DNA of 64,000 nt from Pedobacter sp. ASV28 (GTDB taxonomy: Bacteria > Bacteroidota > Bacteroidia > Sphingobacteriales > Sphingobacteriaceae), in the NCBI RefSeq assembly GCF_016428855.1, contig NZ_JAELTN010000005.1, positions 62,001 to 126,000 on the forward strand, read 5' to 3'. The translations under genes were made by a program, and so were the position numbers. Shown here in pieces: positions 18,498 through 28,510 of the stretch (the first letter of the stretch is position 1; every line of letters starts with the position of its first letter). The notes beneath the pieces are model-generated. The model did not search any database, was not told where the DNA came from, and saw only the letters and a program-made list of their open reading frames with translations.

Positions 18498-19082
18498 TTA
18501 TAAATTCTTCAATGCTATTTTAATCATCTGCTCAACCGTCAAATCTCCTTCCGCTTTTTTGATCACATTATCCAACGCTTTTTCAGCCACTTGCTTCCCA
18601 AAGCCAAGCATGATTAAAGCAGATAACGCTTCATCTTTAATTGTATTATGAACAGGCATAGAAATTAATGATTCTATACCTTCTTTCTTTAGTTTGTCTT
18701 GTAGTTCGAGTACTATTCTTTGGGCCGATTTAGCCCCTATGCCTTTAATCTTCTGAATCAATGCCACATCGGCATTTACTATGGCTTGCTGGATTTCAAC
18801 TGGAGTAATTGACGACAGCATCATCCTACAAGTTGTTGGTCCAATGCCCGATACAGATATCAGATGCAAGAAAAGTTTCCTTTCTCCTTCATCAGAAAAC
18901 CCATAAAGGGTATGCGCATCTTCTTTTACATGTAACCATGTATAAATTTTACAACGCTCGGCACTGCCCAAGGCGGTATAAGTGTTCAGCGATATATTGA
19001 TGTGATAACCAACACCTCCTGCTTCTACAACAACATAGGTTGGACATTTGAATGTCAGCTTCCCATCAATATATGCATACAT
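18498..19082 (-). CDS. ruvA: Holliday junction branch-migration protein RuvA
   Basis: RuvA binds four-way DNA junctions and loads the RuvB motor. The three domains are visible: OB fold (1-65, MYAYIDGKLTFKCPTYVVVEAGGVGYHI), tandem helix-hairpin-helix (about 70-145, SVSGIGPTTCRMML and IKGIGAKSAQRIVLELQDKL) and the C-terminal RuvB-contact domain (about 150-194, DEALSALIMLGF). The length of 194 residues is standard. It lies between maeB and sprA on the same strand; an inverted repeat that could terminate maeB transcripts lies upstream, and sprA follows 11 nt later. Confidence 0.95.
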   Translation of the reverse strand: MYAYIDGKLTFKCPTYVVVEAGGVGYHINISLNTYTALGSAERCKIYTWLHVKEDAHTLYGFSDEGERKLFLHLISVSGIGPTTCRMMLSSITPVEIQQAIVNADVALIQKIKGIGAKSAQRIVLELQDKLKKEGIESLISMPVHNTIKDEALSALIMLGFGKQVAEKALDNVIKKAEGDLTVEQMIKIALKNL

Positions 19083-19100
19083 AGTGCTAAGTTAACAGTT

Positions 19101-19140
19101 AAAAAGCCAAAAATCAAAAATTAAAGATAGTTGGCTTTTT
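19101..19140 (-). terminator. Inverted repeat/terminator between maeB and ruvA
   Basis: Arms AAAAAGCCAA and TTGGCTTTTT are separated by 20 nt. Read leftward, the second arm runs into a T tract, which fits termination after maeB. The long loop makes it weaker than the other terminators listed here. Confidence 0.55.
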
Positions 19141-19194
19141 AATGATCTATCTGTCCTATCATAATCGCGAGATTACGACGAAAAGACCGTTTAA

Positions 19195-21498
19195 TTATTT
19201 CTTTTTAAACAATCCCTTTCTTTTGGGTTCGGCTTCTTCCTTTGCTTGTACATCTAATACGGCAATGGTGACCATATTCACAATTTCCCTTACCGAGCTA
19301 CCCAACTGCACAATATGAACTGGTTTTTTCAACCCCAATAAAATTGGGCCTACTGCCTCTGCACCTCCAAGCTCTTGTAAAAGCTTATAGGCAATATTTC
19401 CCGATTCTAAATTAGGAAACACCAAGGTATTTGCAGGTGCGTCTGCTAATCTACTAAAAGGAAAATTATCTTTCAGCATTGAATTATTAATTGCGAAATT
19501 TCCTTGCATTTCTCCATCTACAAGTATCTCAGGGTACTTTTCATGAAGAACCTTAACCGCTTTCCTGGTTTTTTCTGGAATTACGCCTTCATTAGAACCA
19601 AAGTTTGAGTAGGAAAGCAGGGCTATTCTTGGTTGGATATTAAATTTTCTAACCGATTTTTCGAGCAATAGGGTAAGATCTACCAGTTCTTCAACGGTTG
19701 GATCTACATTTACTGTGGTATCTCCGAAGAAGACAGGACCTTTCTCTGTCATCATCATATACATTCCCGCCACCCGGCTTACACCCTCTTCTGTACCTAT
19801 AATTTGCAACGCTGGCTTAATGGTAGTTGCATAATTTTTGGTTAGGCCCGAAACCATCGCATCGGCTTCTCCAAACTCTACCATTGAAGAACCAAAATAA
19901 TTCCTGTCGCGCATCTTTTTAACCGCTTCGGTTAAGGTTACCCCTCTTCTTTGCCTTTTCTCATACAACGACTGTGCATATTTCTGTGTTCTTTCGGTCT
20001 CTAAAGCCGGATCGATAATTTGTACCCCTTCCAATTCTAAAGCATTCTCCTCTATAATGGCTTGGATTTTTTCTTTATTGCCCAATAAAATTGGGATAGC
20101 GATATTATCGTCTTTAACAATTTGGGCCGCTTTTAGAATTTTATAATTATCGGCTTCTGCAAAGACTACACGCTTAGGATCTGACTTGGCTTTGTTGGTA
20201 ATGGCACGCATAATGGCATCATCTGTGCCCAAACGATGTTTAAGTTCTTCTGCATACGCATCCCAATCGGTAATGACCTTACGGGCCACACCGCTTTCAA
20301 TTGCCGCTTTTGCCACTGCCATAGAAACGTTGGTCATCAAACGGAAATCCATAGGTTTAGGAATGATATAATCCTTACCAAATTTAATATTTTTAGCATT
20401 ATAGGCCATATTTACGGCCTCTGGGACAGATTTTTTAGCCAATTCGGCAATAGCCCTTACCGCAGCAATCTTCATCTCCTCATTAATGGCTGTTGCCCTC
20501 ACGTCTAATGCACCTCTGAATATATAAGGGAAGCCCAATACGTTATTCACTTGGTTAGGATAGTCTGAACGGCCTGTAGCCATGATGATATCCTTGCGGG
20601 AGTTGATCGCCAAATCGTAGGCAATTTCGGGATCAGGATTGGCCATGGCCATTACAATAGGGTTTTTGGCCATCGATTTCAGCATATCAACCGATACGCA
20701 ATCAGCTGAAGAAAGACCGATGAACACATCCGAATCTTTCATGGCCTCTTCCAATGTATGTAGATCTCTAGTGGTAACGAACTCTTTTTTAATTGGATCG
20801 ATATTTTGACGATCTGCACGTATCACACCACTTCTATCGCACATTACGATATTCTCTTTTTTGGCACCCAAAGCCACATATAAACGTGAACAGGAAATAG
20901 CCGCGGCACCCGCACCATTTACCACGATCTTGATCTTGTCCATTTTCTTTTTCTGCAGTTCACAGGCATTTAGCAATGCTGCCGCAGAGATGATGGCCGT
21001 ACCGTGCTGGTCGTCGTGCATCACCGGAATGTTCATTTCTTCTTTAAGCCTACGCTCTATTTCGAAACATTCTGGCGCTTTGATATCTTCTAAGTTAATT
21101 CCGCCAAAGGTCGGTTCCAGTGCTTTAACGATCTTTACAAACTCATCTACATTCTTAGTATCCAATTCCAGGTCAAAAACATCGATATCGGCAAAGATTT
21201 TAAATAGTAGTCCTTTGCCTTCCATTACCGGCTTACCTGCTTCAGGACCAATATCACCAAGTCCTAAAACTGCAGTACCATTACTTATTACGGCTACCAG
21301 GTTTCCTTTTGCGGTGTATTTATAAACATCTTCTTTATTTTCTGCAATTTTTAAACAAGGTTCTGCTACACCTGGCGAGTAGGCCAATGTTAAATCTCTC
21401 TGCGAAGAATACGGTTTAGTTGGTATTACTTCGATTTTTCCGGGCCGCCCTTGCGAGTGGTAATCTAAAGCATCTTGTTTTCTGTTAATCTTGCTCAT
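19195..21498 (-). CDS. maeB: NADP-dependent malic enzyme fused to phosphotransacetylase-like domain
   Basis: Oxidative decarboxylation of malate to pyruvate, supplying NADPH. The malic-enzyme part (about 1-425) shows [33 protein letters not shown] and the NAD(P)-binding [11 protein letters not shown]. The rest (about 430-767) is a phosphate acetyl/butyryl-transferase-like domain ([22 protein letters not shown], then [14 protein letters not shown]). In known MaeB proteins this second domain is regulatory, binding acetyl-CoA, rather than catalytic. The 767-residue length is normal. A TAACTTTG promoter box with a TTG 17 bp further upstream precedes it. Confidence 0.93.
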   Translation of the reverse strand: MSKINRKQDALDYHSQGRPGKIEVIPTKPYSSQRDLTLAYSPGVAEPCLKIAENKEDVYKYTAKGNLVAVISNGTAVLGLGDIGPEAGKPVMEGKGLLFKIFADIDVFDLELDTKNVDEFVKIVKALEPTFGGINLEDIKAPECFEIERRLKEEMNIPVMHDDQHGTAIISAAALLNACELQKKKMDKIKIVVNGAGAAAISCSRLYVALGAKKENIVMCDRSGVIRADRQNIDPIKKEFVTTRDLHTLEEAMKDSDVFIGLSSADCVSVDMLKSMAKNPIVMAMANPDPEIAYDLAINSRKDIIMATGRSDYPNQVNNVLGFPYIFRGALDVRATAINEEMKIAAVRAIAELAKKSVPEAVNMAYNAKNIKFGKDYIIPKPMDFRLMTNVSMAVAKAAIESGVARKVITDWDAYAEELKHRLGTDDAIMRAITNKAKSDPKRVVFAEADNYKILKAAQIVKDDNIAIPILLGNKEKIQAIIEENALELEGVQIIDPALETERTQKYAQSLYEKRQRRGVTLTEAVKKMRDRNYFGSSMVEFGEADAMVSGLTKNYATTIKPALQIIGTEEGVSRVAGMYMMMTEKGPVFFGDTTVNVDPTVEELVDLTLLLEKSVRKFNIQPRIALLSYSNFGSNEGVIPEKTRKAVKVLHEKYPEILVDGEMQGNFAINNSMLKDNFPFSRLADAPANTLVFPNLESGNIAYKLLQELGGAEAVGPILLGLKKPVHIVQLGSSVREIVNMVTIAVLDVQAKEEAEPKRKGLFKKK

Positions 21499-21519
21499 TT
21501 TTTAATCATTTGTAGCGGC

Positions 21520-21527
21520 CAAAGTTA
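21520..21527 (-). promoter_or_regulatory. Putative -7 promoter box for maeB
   Basis: Read leftward: TAACTTTG, 22 bp before the maeB start, with ATTG 17 bp further upstream as a possible -33 element. This is the best -33/-7 pair I found among the leftward genes. Confidence 0.5.
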
Positions 21528-21614
21528 CAATTTTTTTGAGGATACAATTTCTTTTTTATTAATCCTAATGGAGTGGCAACAAGTTGTAAGGCCCATGAAT
21601 TTAGTCTGTATAAA

Positions 21615-21645
21615 TGACAAAAGGGACCGAAAGTCCCCTTTGTCA
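21615..21645 (-). terminator. Hairpin after the pectin operon
   Basis: Arms TGACAAA/TTTGTCA and GGGAC/GTCCC form a two-part stem with one mismatch and a 5-nt loop. It lies 37 bp past the pectin esterase stop codon. The T tract on the leftward side is short, so efficiency is uncertain. Confidence 0.5.
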
Positions 21646-21681
21646 ATAAAAAATGGAATGAATTAACAGCCGCCTTGGGCA

Positions 21682-24600
21682 TTATTTCACCCATAATTTT
21701 AGCGTTTCTTTATGGGTTTCACCTATCAGATTTACTATATAAATACCTGGCACCATCCCTTTAGCCAAATCTAACTGTCTTACCGTCCTGCCCTGCGGCC
21801 AAAAACTGGTTTCCGTTTGTAAAATCTTCCCTTCAACAGAAGTAATTCTAATCGTGATTTTTTCAGATTTTGGTAATGATAATACCATGTTAAAACTATG
21901 GTTTACCACGGGGTTTGGATAAATTAGAGCAGCCGAACCGGCAAAATCAAATTGTAGGGCCATAATTCCACTCTCGCTAAATTTTGCATCCTTATCAACA
22001 GCCCGTACCCTATAATAGTTATAACCATTTGAGGGATTTACATCGTTGAAAAGATAGCTCCTTAAGGCACTACTTTCTCCAGCAGCCTCTCTACGTCCAA
22101 TGGTTTGGAATGTTGTACCATTAGTGCTCCTCTCAATAGTAAAGTGCGAGGTGTTATGCTCTGTATAGGTTGTCCAAGTTAATGCGGCAGTCTGACCCAC
22201 TTTTTTGGCATTAAAAGTTAATCCTGTAACTGGAAGCACCTGAATGACATCTGATGCGGCACTTAATGCACCATATTCGCTAACTGCCTGTACTTTGTAG
22301 CTATAGTTTGTGCCTATAGTAGCCGTATTGTCTGTAAATTCGTTGGCCAGGCTAAAACCAATAACGATCTCATTTCTGGTAATTATATACAAGCGGGTGT
22401 AATTTACTGCCGACCAAGTAAGCTTATGATTGGTGAGGGTCAGGTTTAATGGTTTATCTGGTGCTTCGGCAATCATTCTCGGATCCCAGGTATCGCCACT
22501 TCGAAGTATTACATTTTCATAGGTATAGGCCGCCGCTTCCAGGTCTGTCAAGGTGTTTTTAGCTGTACCCGTTACCGTACTTGTTACATTGCCACCACCA
22601 TCTTTAATATCATATTCATAATTAGAAATTCGCTGCGACATATCTACCGCCCCTCCCGCTGCATTAGTGGTTCCATAATCTGCAAAAACCGCCGGAATAG
22701 CTCCCATTTTATAATACCAGCCCTGTGGATATATATTCACATTACTCGATAATTTAGTATGGATGAAGACTGTTTTAGGGGCATTTTGCCAAGGGCGACC
22801 AAGATATACATCTACACTGGCAACTCTATCTTTCGCAATAACGGTATTGCTGAATACATATCCATAAACTGTGCCCGCCTGATGGCTAGGTGCCACGATA
22901 TATCCTCCTGCAGCCCTATTAATAACTAACGTGTCCCTATCAAAGAAAACATCGCCACCACCATAAATGAAATCTACCGCACCATCAATTCTAGATTGTT
23001 TAATATAATGTCTGGCAGACAAACTGCTATAGGCGGTTAAATAAGTATCTTGATAGGATCTAAGGTAACAGTTGTTCATCGAGAACTTATCACCTGGTGT
23101 ATATAGGGCCAAAGCTTGTGGCCCTGTAAGATTTACATAACCCTTTGAATTTTCAAAAGTAATATTTTCAAAATAGCAATTTGCCGAGTTAACCACCATG
23201 GTAGCGCCCAAGCTTACACTATATACCGTACTGCCTTGCCCGTCATCCCCAGAAAGTCGATTATCGGTAATGACAACCCCATTTCTACTTTGGCCAATCA
23301 AATGAAGAAATGGTTTATTTACAGGAATATCATGGTGCCCTGTGTAGGTGCCATTTTTAACAAAAATAAGCCAGGGCACGGTTCTATCTGTTGGTGCAGC
23401 AGCAATGGCAGCAGTAATGTTTGTATAATCTCCAGAACCATCCTGAGCCACTATCACATCGAATAATTTCATGGTTGGCTGCGCTCTTGTGCCCGTAGTG
23501 AACGTAAATGTTATACCCGTATAGGCATTACCCGACATATCTGTTAATGCACCTGCCGGAACAGTTACCGTATATGCGGTATTGTAATTTAATTTTTCAT
23601 AAGGAAAAGTTACCGTTTTAGACCCAAAGGTACCCACCAATGTTTTTGCACCAAGGGTAACATTGCCTACACCTGCCTTTACCCGCTCGTTAAAAGTAAG
23701 TACAACAGCCCCGTTTATAGTTGCGGTATTAGATCCATTTGCAGGAACCGTAGAAATGAGTACAGGAGCATCCGTATCATTTATAACTTCTTTATCAGCG
23801 TAAACATAAATATTGGTAAAGGCAGATCCATCGTTATCTGCACTTCCTCCTAAGAGACCGCTTGTTGGATCAGCTACCCATCGCAAATAGATACGTGTTT
23901 GGTTTTCGGCACCTGCTGGCAAGGTTACATCTAAATTTTTCCAAGCGGAATTATACACATCGGTAATGTCTACACGAGCAACTTCTGTAAAAGTAGTCCC
24001 ATTTGTAGAGTATTGTAAAGTCATTACTTTATAGGCTTGGTAGTTGGCACTCACCATAGATCTTACCTGTATGTTATGGTAACCTGTAGTAGAAAATTGC
24101 GCCTGTAAATAACGGCGGGTGCTTACAAAATTTGCCCCCGATGTCCATAATCTGGCATTGGGATAAGAGGGTGAAAATGCGCCTGGGTTTGAAAGCCAGT
24201 TCACCGCTACCCCCGTAGGTTCAAAAGCAGATAAAGTCCCTGTGTTTGTACTTTCTGAATAGTAATCGGCTAATTTAGACACCTTAGTATTCTGATCTTT
24301 AAAATTCCAACCCACTATAAAGGGAATTTCATCGAAGGTTGCGGTTAAAGATTGATCACTATTTACCGTAATTACTCTTTGCGTAGCGGTCGTATTATTT
24401 TCCCATTTACTGAAAGTGACCACTGGATTTGGCACCACCTCTACAGTAACTTCTGTACCTTCTTCGTATTTACCATTTGTTGGCAACGGGTTAAGCTTAA
24501 CTTCGCCCCAAGCAGAGCCAGTGGTCGCTACACTAAAATTATACGTTACTTTTGTGTCAAAAACAGCTTTTATAGATTTTGCAGCATTAATGGTAACCAA

Positions 24601-25443
24601 GTAAGGATTTGCAGTAGACAGTTCTGCTTCGGTATTGGCATCTACCCATTTGGCAAAACGATAACCAAAATTAGCGGTTGCCAATAGCGATACATTTGAA
24701 CCCTCGTCATATTGCACAGCATTTGGTGTACGACTTACCGTACCCGCATTTGCAGGACTAACACTTGTCGTTAAAGCATACTGGGTAACTATTGGCGAAG
24801 TATCATCGCTCAAGGTACCTGTAAGCTTAAAATCTTTACTGGCAAAATAGCGATTACCCGTGCCCGTAATCCAAACATAGATCCGTATGCTAAGGGTCTT
24901 ATTCTGCGCTACCTCTATATTGGCCACATTGACATTAGCTACCTGCTGCCCTGTTAACGACGCTGTGCTGGTATTTAATAGGGCTACAGAATTGGTATTA
25001 CCTTGGTCATTGGTATAAGAAGCACCATTATAGCTTATCGCTCCGGCAGGAAATGAATTAAGAAAGCCATCCAAAGAGTAGTAAATGGCCATTCTCGCAG
25101 AACCTGTTCCACCGCCCAGTGCACTGAGGTTAATATTTGTGAGCGTAAACTTTTTACCAACAGGCACTTTCAATGTATATTCCACATAAGAATTCTCATT
25201 ATAATTAATTGGAAGAAAAGCTGTTGAGCCTACCCTTTGCCAACCTGATATCGTTCCAAAAGTGGAGTTATACTGGACACCGCTAATCGCATTTCCCAAT
25301 ACCTGGTCAGTCGCTATCAACCCTCCGCCAGATACTAGGCCAGTAGCGTTAGCTAATGACCATGTGGCTGTTTCTGTGGTTTGTGCCCATAACGGAACGC
25401 TGAAAAATAGCAAATAAAAAAATAAGTAAAGTTTTTTGTTCAT
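21682..25443 (-). CDS. Secreted multidomain pectin methylesterase (CE8) with T9SS sorting domain
   Basis: De-esterifies pectin so that pectate lyases can act. The 1253-residue protein has, in order: signal peptide (1-21), beta-rich region (about 25-215), two divergent InlB-like repeats (about 220-370), a beta-sandwich probably binding carbohydrate (about 375-550), a Big_5-like Ig domain (about 555-655), the CE8 catalytic beta-helix (about 660-955), fibronectin-like regions and a T9SS type A sorting domain (last ~75 residues). CE8 hallmarks are QDGSGDYTNI near 664, YQDTYL near 796, GAVDFIYGGG near 820 and YLGRPW near 878, so the catalytic Gln, Asp and Arg residues are kept. It follows the pectate lyase gene by 26 nt, so the two form one operon. 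Confidence 0.9.
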   Translation of the reverse strand: MNKKLYLFFYLLFFSVPLWAQTTETATWSLANATGLVSGGGLIATDQVLGNAISGVQYNSTFGTISGWQRVGSTAFLPINYNENSYVEYTLKVPVGKKFTLTNINLSALGGGTGSARMAIYYSLDGFLNSFPAGAISYNGASYTNDQGNTNSVALLNTSTASLTGQQVANVNVANIEVAQNKTLSIRIYVWITGTGNRYFASKDFKLTGTLSDDTSPIVTQYALTTSVSPANAGTVSRTPNAVQYDEGSNVSLLATANFGYRFAKWVDANTEAELSTANPYLVTINAAKSIKAVFDTKVTYNFSVATTGSAWGEVKLNPLPTNGKYEEGTEVTVEVVPNPVVTFSKWENNTTATQRVITVNSDQSLTATFDEIPFIVGWNFKDQNTKVSKLADYYSESTNTGTLSAFEPTGVAVNWLSNPGAFSPSYPNARLWTSGANFVSTRRYLQAQFSTTGYHNIQVRSMVSANYQAYKVMTLQYSTNGTTFTEVARVDITDVYNSAWKNLDVTLPAGAENQTRIYLRWVADPTSGLLGGSADNDGSAFTNIYVYADKEVINDTDAPVLISTVPANGSNTATINGAVVLTFNERVKAGVGNVTLGAKTLVGTFGSKTVTFPYEKLNYNTAYTVTVPAGALTDMSGNAYTGITFTFTTGTRAQPTMKLFDVIVAQDGSGDYTNITAAIAAAPTDRTVPWLIFVKNGTYTGHHDIPVNKPFLHLIGQSRNGVVITDNRLSGDDGQGSTVYSVSLGATMVVNSANCYFENITFENSKGYVNLTGPQALALYTPGDKFSMNNCYLRSYQDTYLTAYSSLSARHYIKQSRIDGAVDFIYGGGDVFFDRDTLVINRAAGGYIVAPSHQAGTVYGYVFSNTVIAKDRVASVDVYLGRPWQNAPKTVFIHTKLSSNVNIYPQGWYYKMGAIPAVFADYGTTNAAGGAVDMSQRISNYEYDIKDGGGNVTSTVTGTAKNTLTDLEAAAYTYENVILRSGDTWDPRMIAEAPDKPLNLTLTNHKLTWSAVNYTRLYIITRNEIVIGFSLANEFTDNTATIGTNYSYKVQAVSEYGALSAASDVIQVLPVTGLTFNAKKVGQTAALTWTTYTEHNTSHFTIERSTNGTTFQTIGRREAAGESSALRSYLFNDVNPSNGYNYYRVRAVDKDAKFSESGIMALQFDFAGSAALIYPNPVVNHSFNMVLSLPKSEKITIRITSVEGKILQTETSFWPQGRTVRQLDLAKGMVPGIYIVNLIGETHKETLKLWVK

Positions 25444-25469
25444 ACATTTTAGGTTTAGCTGGTTTTTGG

Positions 25470-28265
25470 TTATTGTTTGATAATTTTTCGGGAAATAATT
25501 TCCTTATCCCCCTTATACTTTACTATATAGATACCTTGTGGCAGGTGTTCCATGGCAACATAGGTTTGCACCGTTCCCTTAACTATCGGCTGAACTAAAA
25601 TTTCTAAGCCAGCCAGGCTAAAAACACCGAGTGTGGCATTAGCTACCGCTACAGGATGTTCAAGCGTAAAACCTTTGTTGACAGGATTGGGATATAGCTT
25701 TAACTGCACTATCGAACGGTTATTTACAGATCGGACTTCACTGTAGCGATACTTCCCGTCTAAATCTATTTGTTTTAACCTATAATAGCTAGTTCCAGAT
25801 AGAGGCTGTGGATCTGTATAATGATAAGAATGTGCACCCGGTTTGTTAGCAGCGGGCATTTTGATCACTTTCTCAAAATCATTCCCATCTAAACTTCTTT
25901 CTATCTCGAACCAAGCAGTATTTACTTCATTGGCTGTTTCCCAAAGCAACTGTACTTCCGCTTTTAATGACCTTTTAAACGTAGCACTGAAGGACACAAA
26001 ATCCAATGGCAAAACCACTCCTATGGGCGCATAAATAGTAAGGTTATCTATGTTCATGGTAACTGTAGCCGGTTTGGTAATTTTTAGCCTATTAATGTTA
26101 GCCCCCTCTATCGCAACCGTAATCAGATCGAACTTGGAAGATTTAGCAGCTGATGAAATGGCAGTCGTGCTCCAAGTTTGTCCGCCATTGGTAGAAGTAT
26201 ATATTTTTATGCTGTTTGCATTGATGCTGGCCCGTTGATTTTCATGAAATGTAATTTTCGATATTCCCTGCGAAAAAACAGGAGTGATTACATAGGGATC
26301 TTCAGTTAGTGTATATTCTGTAGTGGTGGCCGCATTTCGGTTCAGTATTTTTAAACTCGGATTGCTTAGCCCACTTGTCCATTGGTTATTAGGGTCTGCA
26401 TCAGCAACACTTTTCTCTTCCCGCTGTGCGCCATATAAAATCCAAGTGCCATTGTCTTGAACAGAGGTCTGGATAGTAGCTGGCATATTTATAGTACGAA
26501 CCGTTGTGTTGGTAAAAGGTTCTGTCCAATATGCTTGCGCTATGGGATTATACAGTTGCACTACATTGCTATAACTCACCTGATTATTGGTTGCTGTTAA
26601 CTTCAACCTGTAATAGGAAGTAGAACCAAAGGGATTGTTATCTGTATAGGTGTAATTGCTCAAACCATTATTTTGTTGGCTATTTACCGAAGTCAAGTCT
26701 GAGAAAGCTTGTCCACTCGCACTTTTCTGCAACACAATACCTTGTAAATCAACATCATTATTAATAACCCAGTTTAAAGTAGAGGAGGTTGTACTTCCTG
26801 AATTTAGCGTTGCCGAAAATCCTAATACTTCATAGCCTTGCGAAACAGCGGGCACAATACTATTCAGGTACACCTCCAACATGGTATATCCCTCTGCATT
26901 TGTGGTATTTCCATCTGTTGGATCGTTTGGATTTAGCCCGTTTGCCAGCTCCCAATTATCTGGCATTCCATCTTCATCGGTATCTGTTAAGGCAGGTCCA
27001 GACTGATATACAGGCCATCCGCCTACTTCTACCGGCAAATCAATAATGCCTCTTTTGCCCGAAGTAATTCCCACGCTATAAGCTGTTCCGGTAGCTGTTT
27101 CACTCACCACACGCCTATCTACCGCATCTCTAACGGGTAAAATAGCCCCTGCATTTTTCAGCACATCAGCGTAGGTATCTTCTGCAGTTTGCACGGCAAT
27201 GGGTTGAGCCACGGTAAACTCGACCAAAGATTTGGCCGCTGCCTGTAACTCGCTAGGGATTTTAGTGAGGCTAACCGCACTCCAGTTATCATTTGTTTTT
27301 GCCGAGTTGCCATGCATTATGTTTCCACTTACATAAAATTCTCCAACCCCTTTGGCTACATCAGTTTCGTAATCTGCTTCAATGAACAAATAATCAGAAG
27401 GAGTAGCCGGTCCCGGCTTATAATAGTTGTTTACCAAATTGATGCGAGAGAAGCTATTGTCTAAATTTACTGCACCTCCTGCCGCTGCATTCCTAGTTCC
27501 TGCATTATAAATTACATTATTTCGATAATCAACCAATGCATTTACATCATGTGCCCGGGCACCGTTAAACCTCGTAGATCTGGCATTTAAATGCGCAAAT
27601 AAATTATGGTGGTATGAAACATATTGCCCACCCCAGACCCCTCCATAACCTCTATTTCCCTTGGCATGTCCTGCATTAAACAAACCCTCACTAATGATGC
27701 TGTACTGTACCGTTACATTCTCCATGTCGTACATGGCCGCACACTCTTCATTCGCCCAACTAAACGAACAATGGTCAACAATTACATTGTAGCAATTTTC
27801 AAGATCGAAGCCATAAACCCCTGTAGAGAGTGTACTACCCGGCCTAGAGCGCAAATACCTGATAATGATATTGCCATGGTTACCGCCCTGGCCAGTAGAT
27901 CTTGCTCCGTTAATGATAAAAGAATATCCTTTTAGGCAAATGCCATCTCCCGGTGCCGTTTGTCCTGCAATGGTAATGTTCGACCTATTTACCTTGATCT
28001 GGGATTGTAATTCAATAATGCCACCAACAGCAAACACAATAGTTAATGGTTCTCCCGGATAGGCATTAAAGGCTTCCCTAAAACTGCCCGGACCTGCATC
28101 GTTTAAATTGGTAACCGTATATATTTTTCCGCCTCTACCACCGGTGGCAAATTTACCGTAACCTTGCGCTCCTGGAAAAGCGGGCTGTTGGGCATTCGCA
28201 AAAAAATACGTAAAAAATATAGCGACGAACAACGCTATTGACTGTGGGGATGTACGGAAGTTCAT
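25470..28265 (-). CDS. Secreted pectate lyase with T9SS sorting domain
   Basis: First gene of the pectin operon. After a signal peptide ending in ANAQQ, the lyase domain begins at once (FPGAQGYGKFATGGRGGKIY, residues 30-49) and continues as a parallel beta-helix to about residue 420, with DLENCYNVIVDHCSFSWANEE and a PL1-like arrangement. A Ca2+-binding thrombospondin-3-like stretch (DTDEDGMPDNWELANGLNP) follows, then an Ig/fibronectin-like region, a carbohydrate-binding-like beta-sandwich, and a C-terminal sorting domain ending in GIYIVKYKGDKEIISRK. It should be exported by the Sec system and then through the T9SS to the surface or medium. Family assignment to PL1 is by motif and could shift to a neighbouring beta-helix lyase family. 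Confidence 0.85.
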   Translation of the reverse strand: MNFRTSPQSIALFVAIFFTYFFANAQQPAFPGAQGYGKFATGGRGGKIYTVTNLNDAGPGSFREAFNAYPGEPLTIVFAVGGIIELQSQIKVNRSNITIAGQTAPGDGICLKGYSFIINGARSTGQGGNHGNIIIRYLRSRPGSTLSTGVYGFDLENCYNVIVDHCSFSWANEECAAMYDMENVTVQYSIISEGLFNAGHAKGNRGYGGVWGGQYVSYHHNLFAHLNARSTRFNGARAHDVNALVDYRNNVIYNAGTRNAAAGGAVNLDNSFSRINLVNNYYKPGPATPSDYLFIEADYETDVAKGVGEFYVSGNIMHGNSAKTNDNWSAVSLTKIPSELQAAAKSLVEFTVAQPIAVQTAEDTYADVLKNAGAILPVRDAVDRRVVSETATGTAYSVGITSGKRGIIDLPVEVGGWPVYQSGPALTDTDEDGMPDNWELANGLNPNDPTDGNTTNAEGYTMLEVYLNSIVPAVSQGYEVLGFSATLNSGSTTSSTLNWVINNDVDLQGIVLQKSASGQAFSDLTSVNSQQNNGLSNYTYTDNNPFGSTSYYRLKLTATNNQVSYSNVVQLYNPIAQAYWTEPFTNTTVRTINMPATIQTSVQDNGTWILYGAQREEKSVADADPNNQWTSGLSNPSLKILNRNAATTTEYTLTEDPYVITPVFSQGISKITFHENQRASINANSIKIYTSTNGGQTWSTTAISSAAKSSKFDLITVAIEGANINRLKITKPATVTMNIDNLTIYAPIGVVLPLDFVSFSATFKRSLKAEVQLLWETANEVNTAWFEIERSLDGNDFEKVIKMPAANKPGAHSYHYTDPQPLSGTSYYRLKQIDLDGKYRYSEVRSVNNRSIVQLKLYPNPVNKGFTLEHPVAVANATLGVFSLAGLEILVQPIVKGTVQTYVAMEHLPQGIYIVKYKGDKEIISRKIIKQ

Positions 28266-28343
28266 GACAATGTTGGTTTAGTCAATTATACAGGCCACCA
28301 TTGTACACTTCACGTTCACCTTATCTTCTCTGTTTTTAGAGAC

Positions 28344-28377
28344 CTGATTAATATTTGGTTAAACCAATATTAATCAG
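28344..28377. promoter_or_regulatory. 34-bp imperfect palindrome in the pectin operon upstream region
   Basis: CTGATTAATATTTGGTT and AACCAATATTAATCAG arms match except for one extra base. It lies about 80-110 bp before the pectate lyase start and between that start and the operator-like site. No T run follows on the leftward strand, so it is not a simple terminator. It may be a second operator or a leader hairpin. Confidence 0.5.
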
Positions 28378-28416
28378 TTTACTACAGTTGCAGTAATGAT
28401 TTAACATATAAATTTA

Positions 28417-28442
28417 TGCAATCTTTCCCGTTAACGATTGCA
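28417..28442. promoter_or_regulatory. Operator-like palindrome upstream of the pectin operon
   Basis: Arms TGCAATCTTT and AACGATTGCA are inverted with one mismatch around a 6-bp centre. Aligned to the palindrome before the other pectate lyase gene, 21 of 24 core positions agree, and the distance to the start codon is almost the same (153 versus 157 bp from the site edge). A shared LacI-like repressor is inferred. Confidence 0.6.
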
Positions 28443-28457
28443 TGGAAGAATAAGTCA

Positions 28458-28471
28458 TGCTATCGATTGCA
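28458..28471. promoter_or_regulatory. Secondary half-site TGCTATCGATTGCA
   Basis: A 14-bp near-perfect palindrome (one mismatched pair) carrying the same CGATTGCA half-site as the neighbouring 26-bp site, 16 bp further upstream. It could be an auxiliary binding site for the same regulator. Confidence 0.4.
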
Positions 28472-28510
28472 CAAATGCAGTAAAAAGATCAGTAGCCTTA
28501 GCTATAATGA

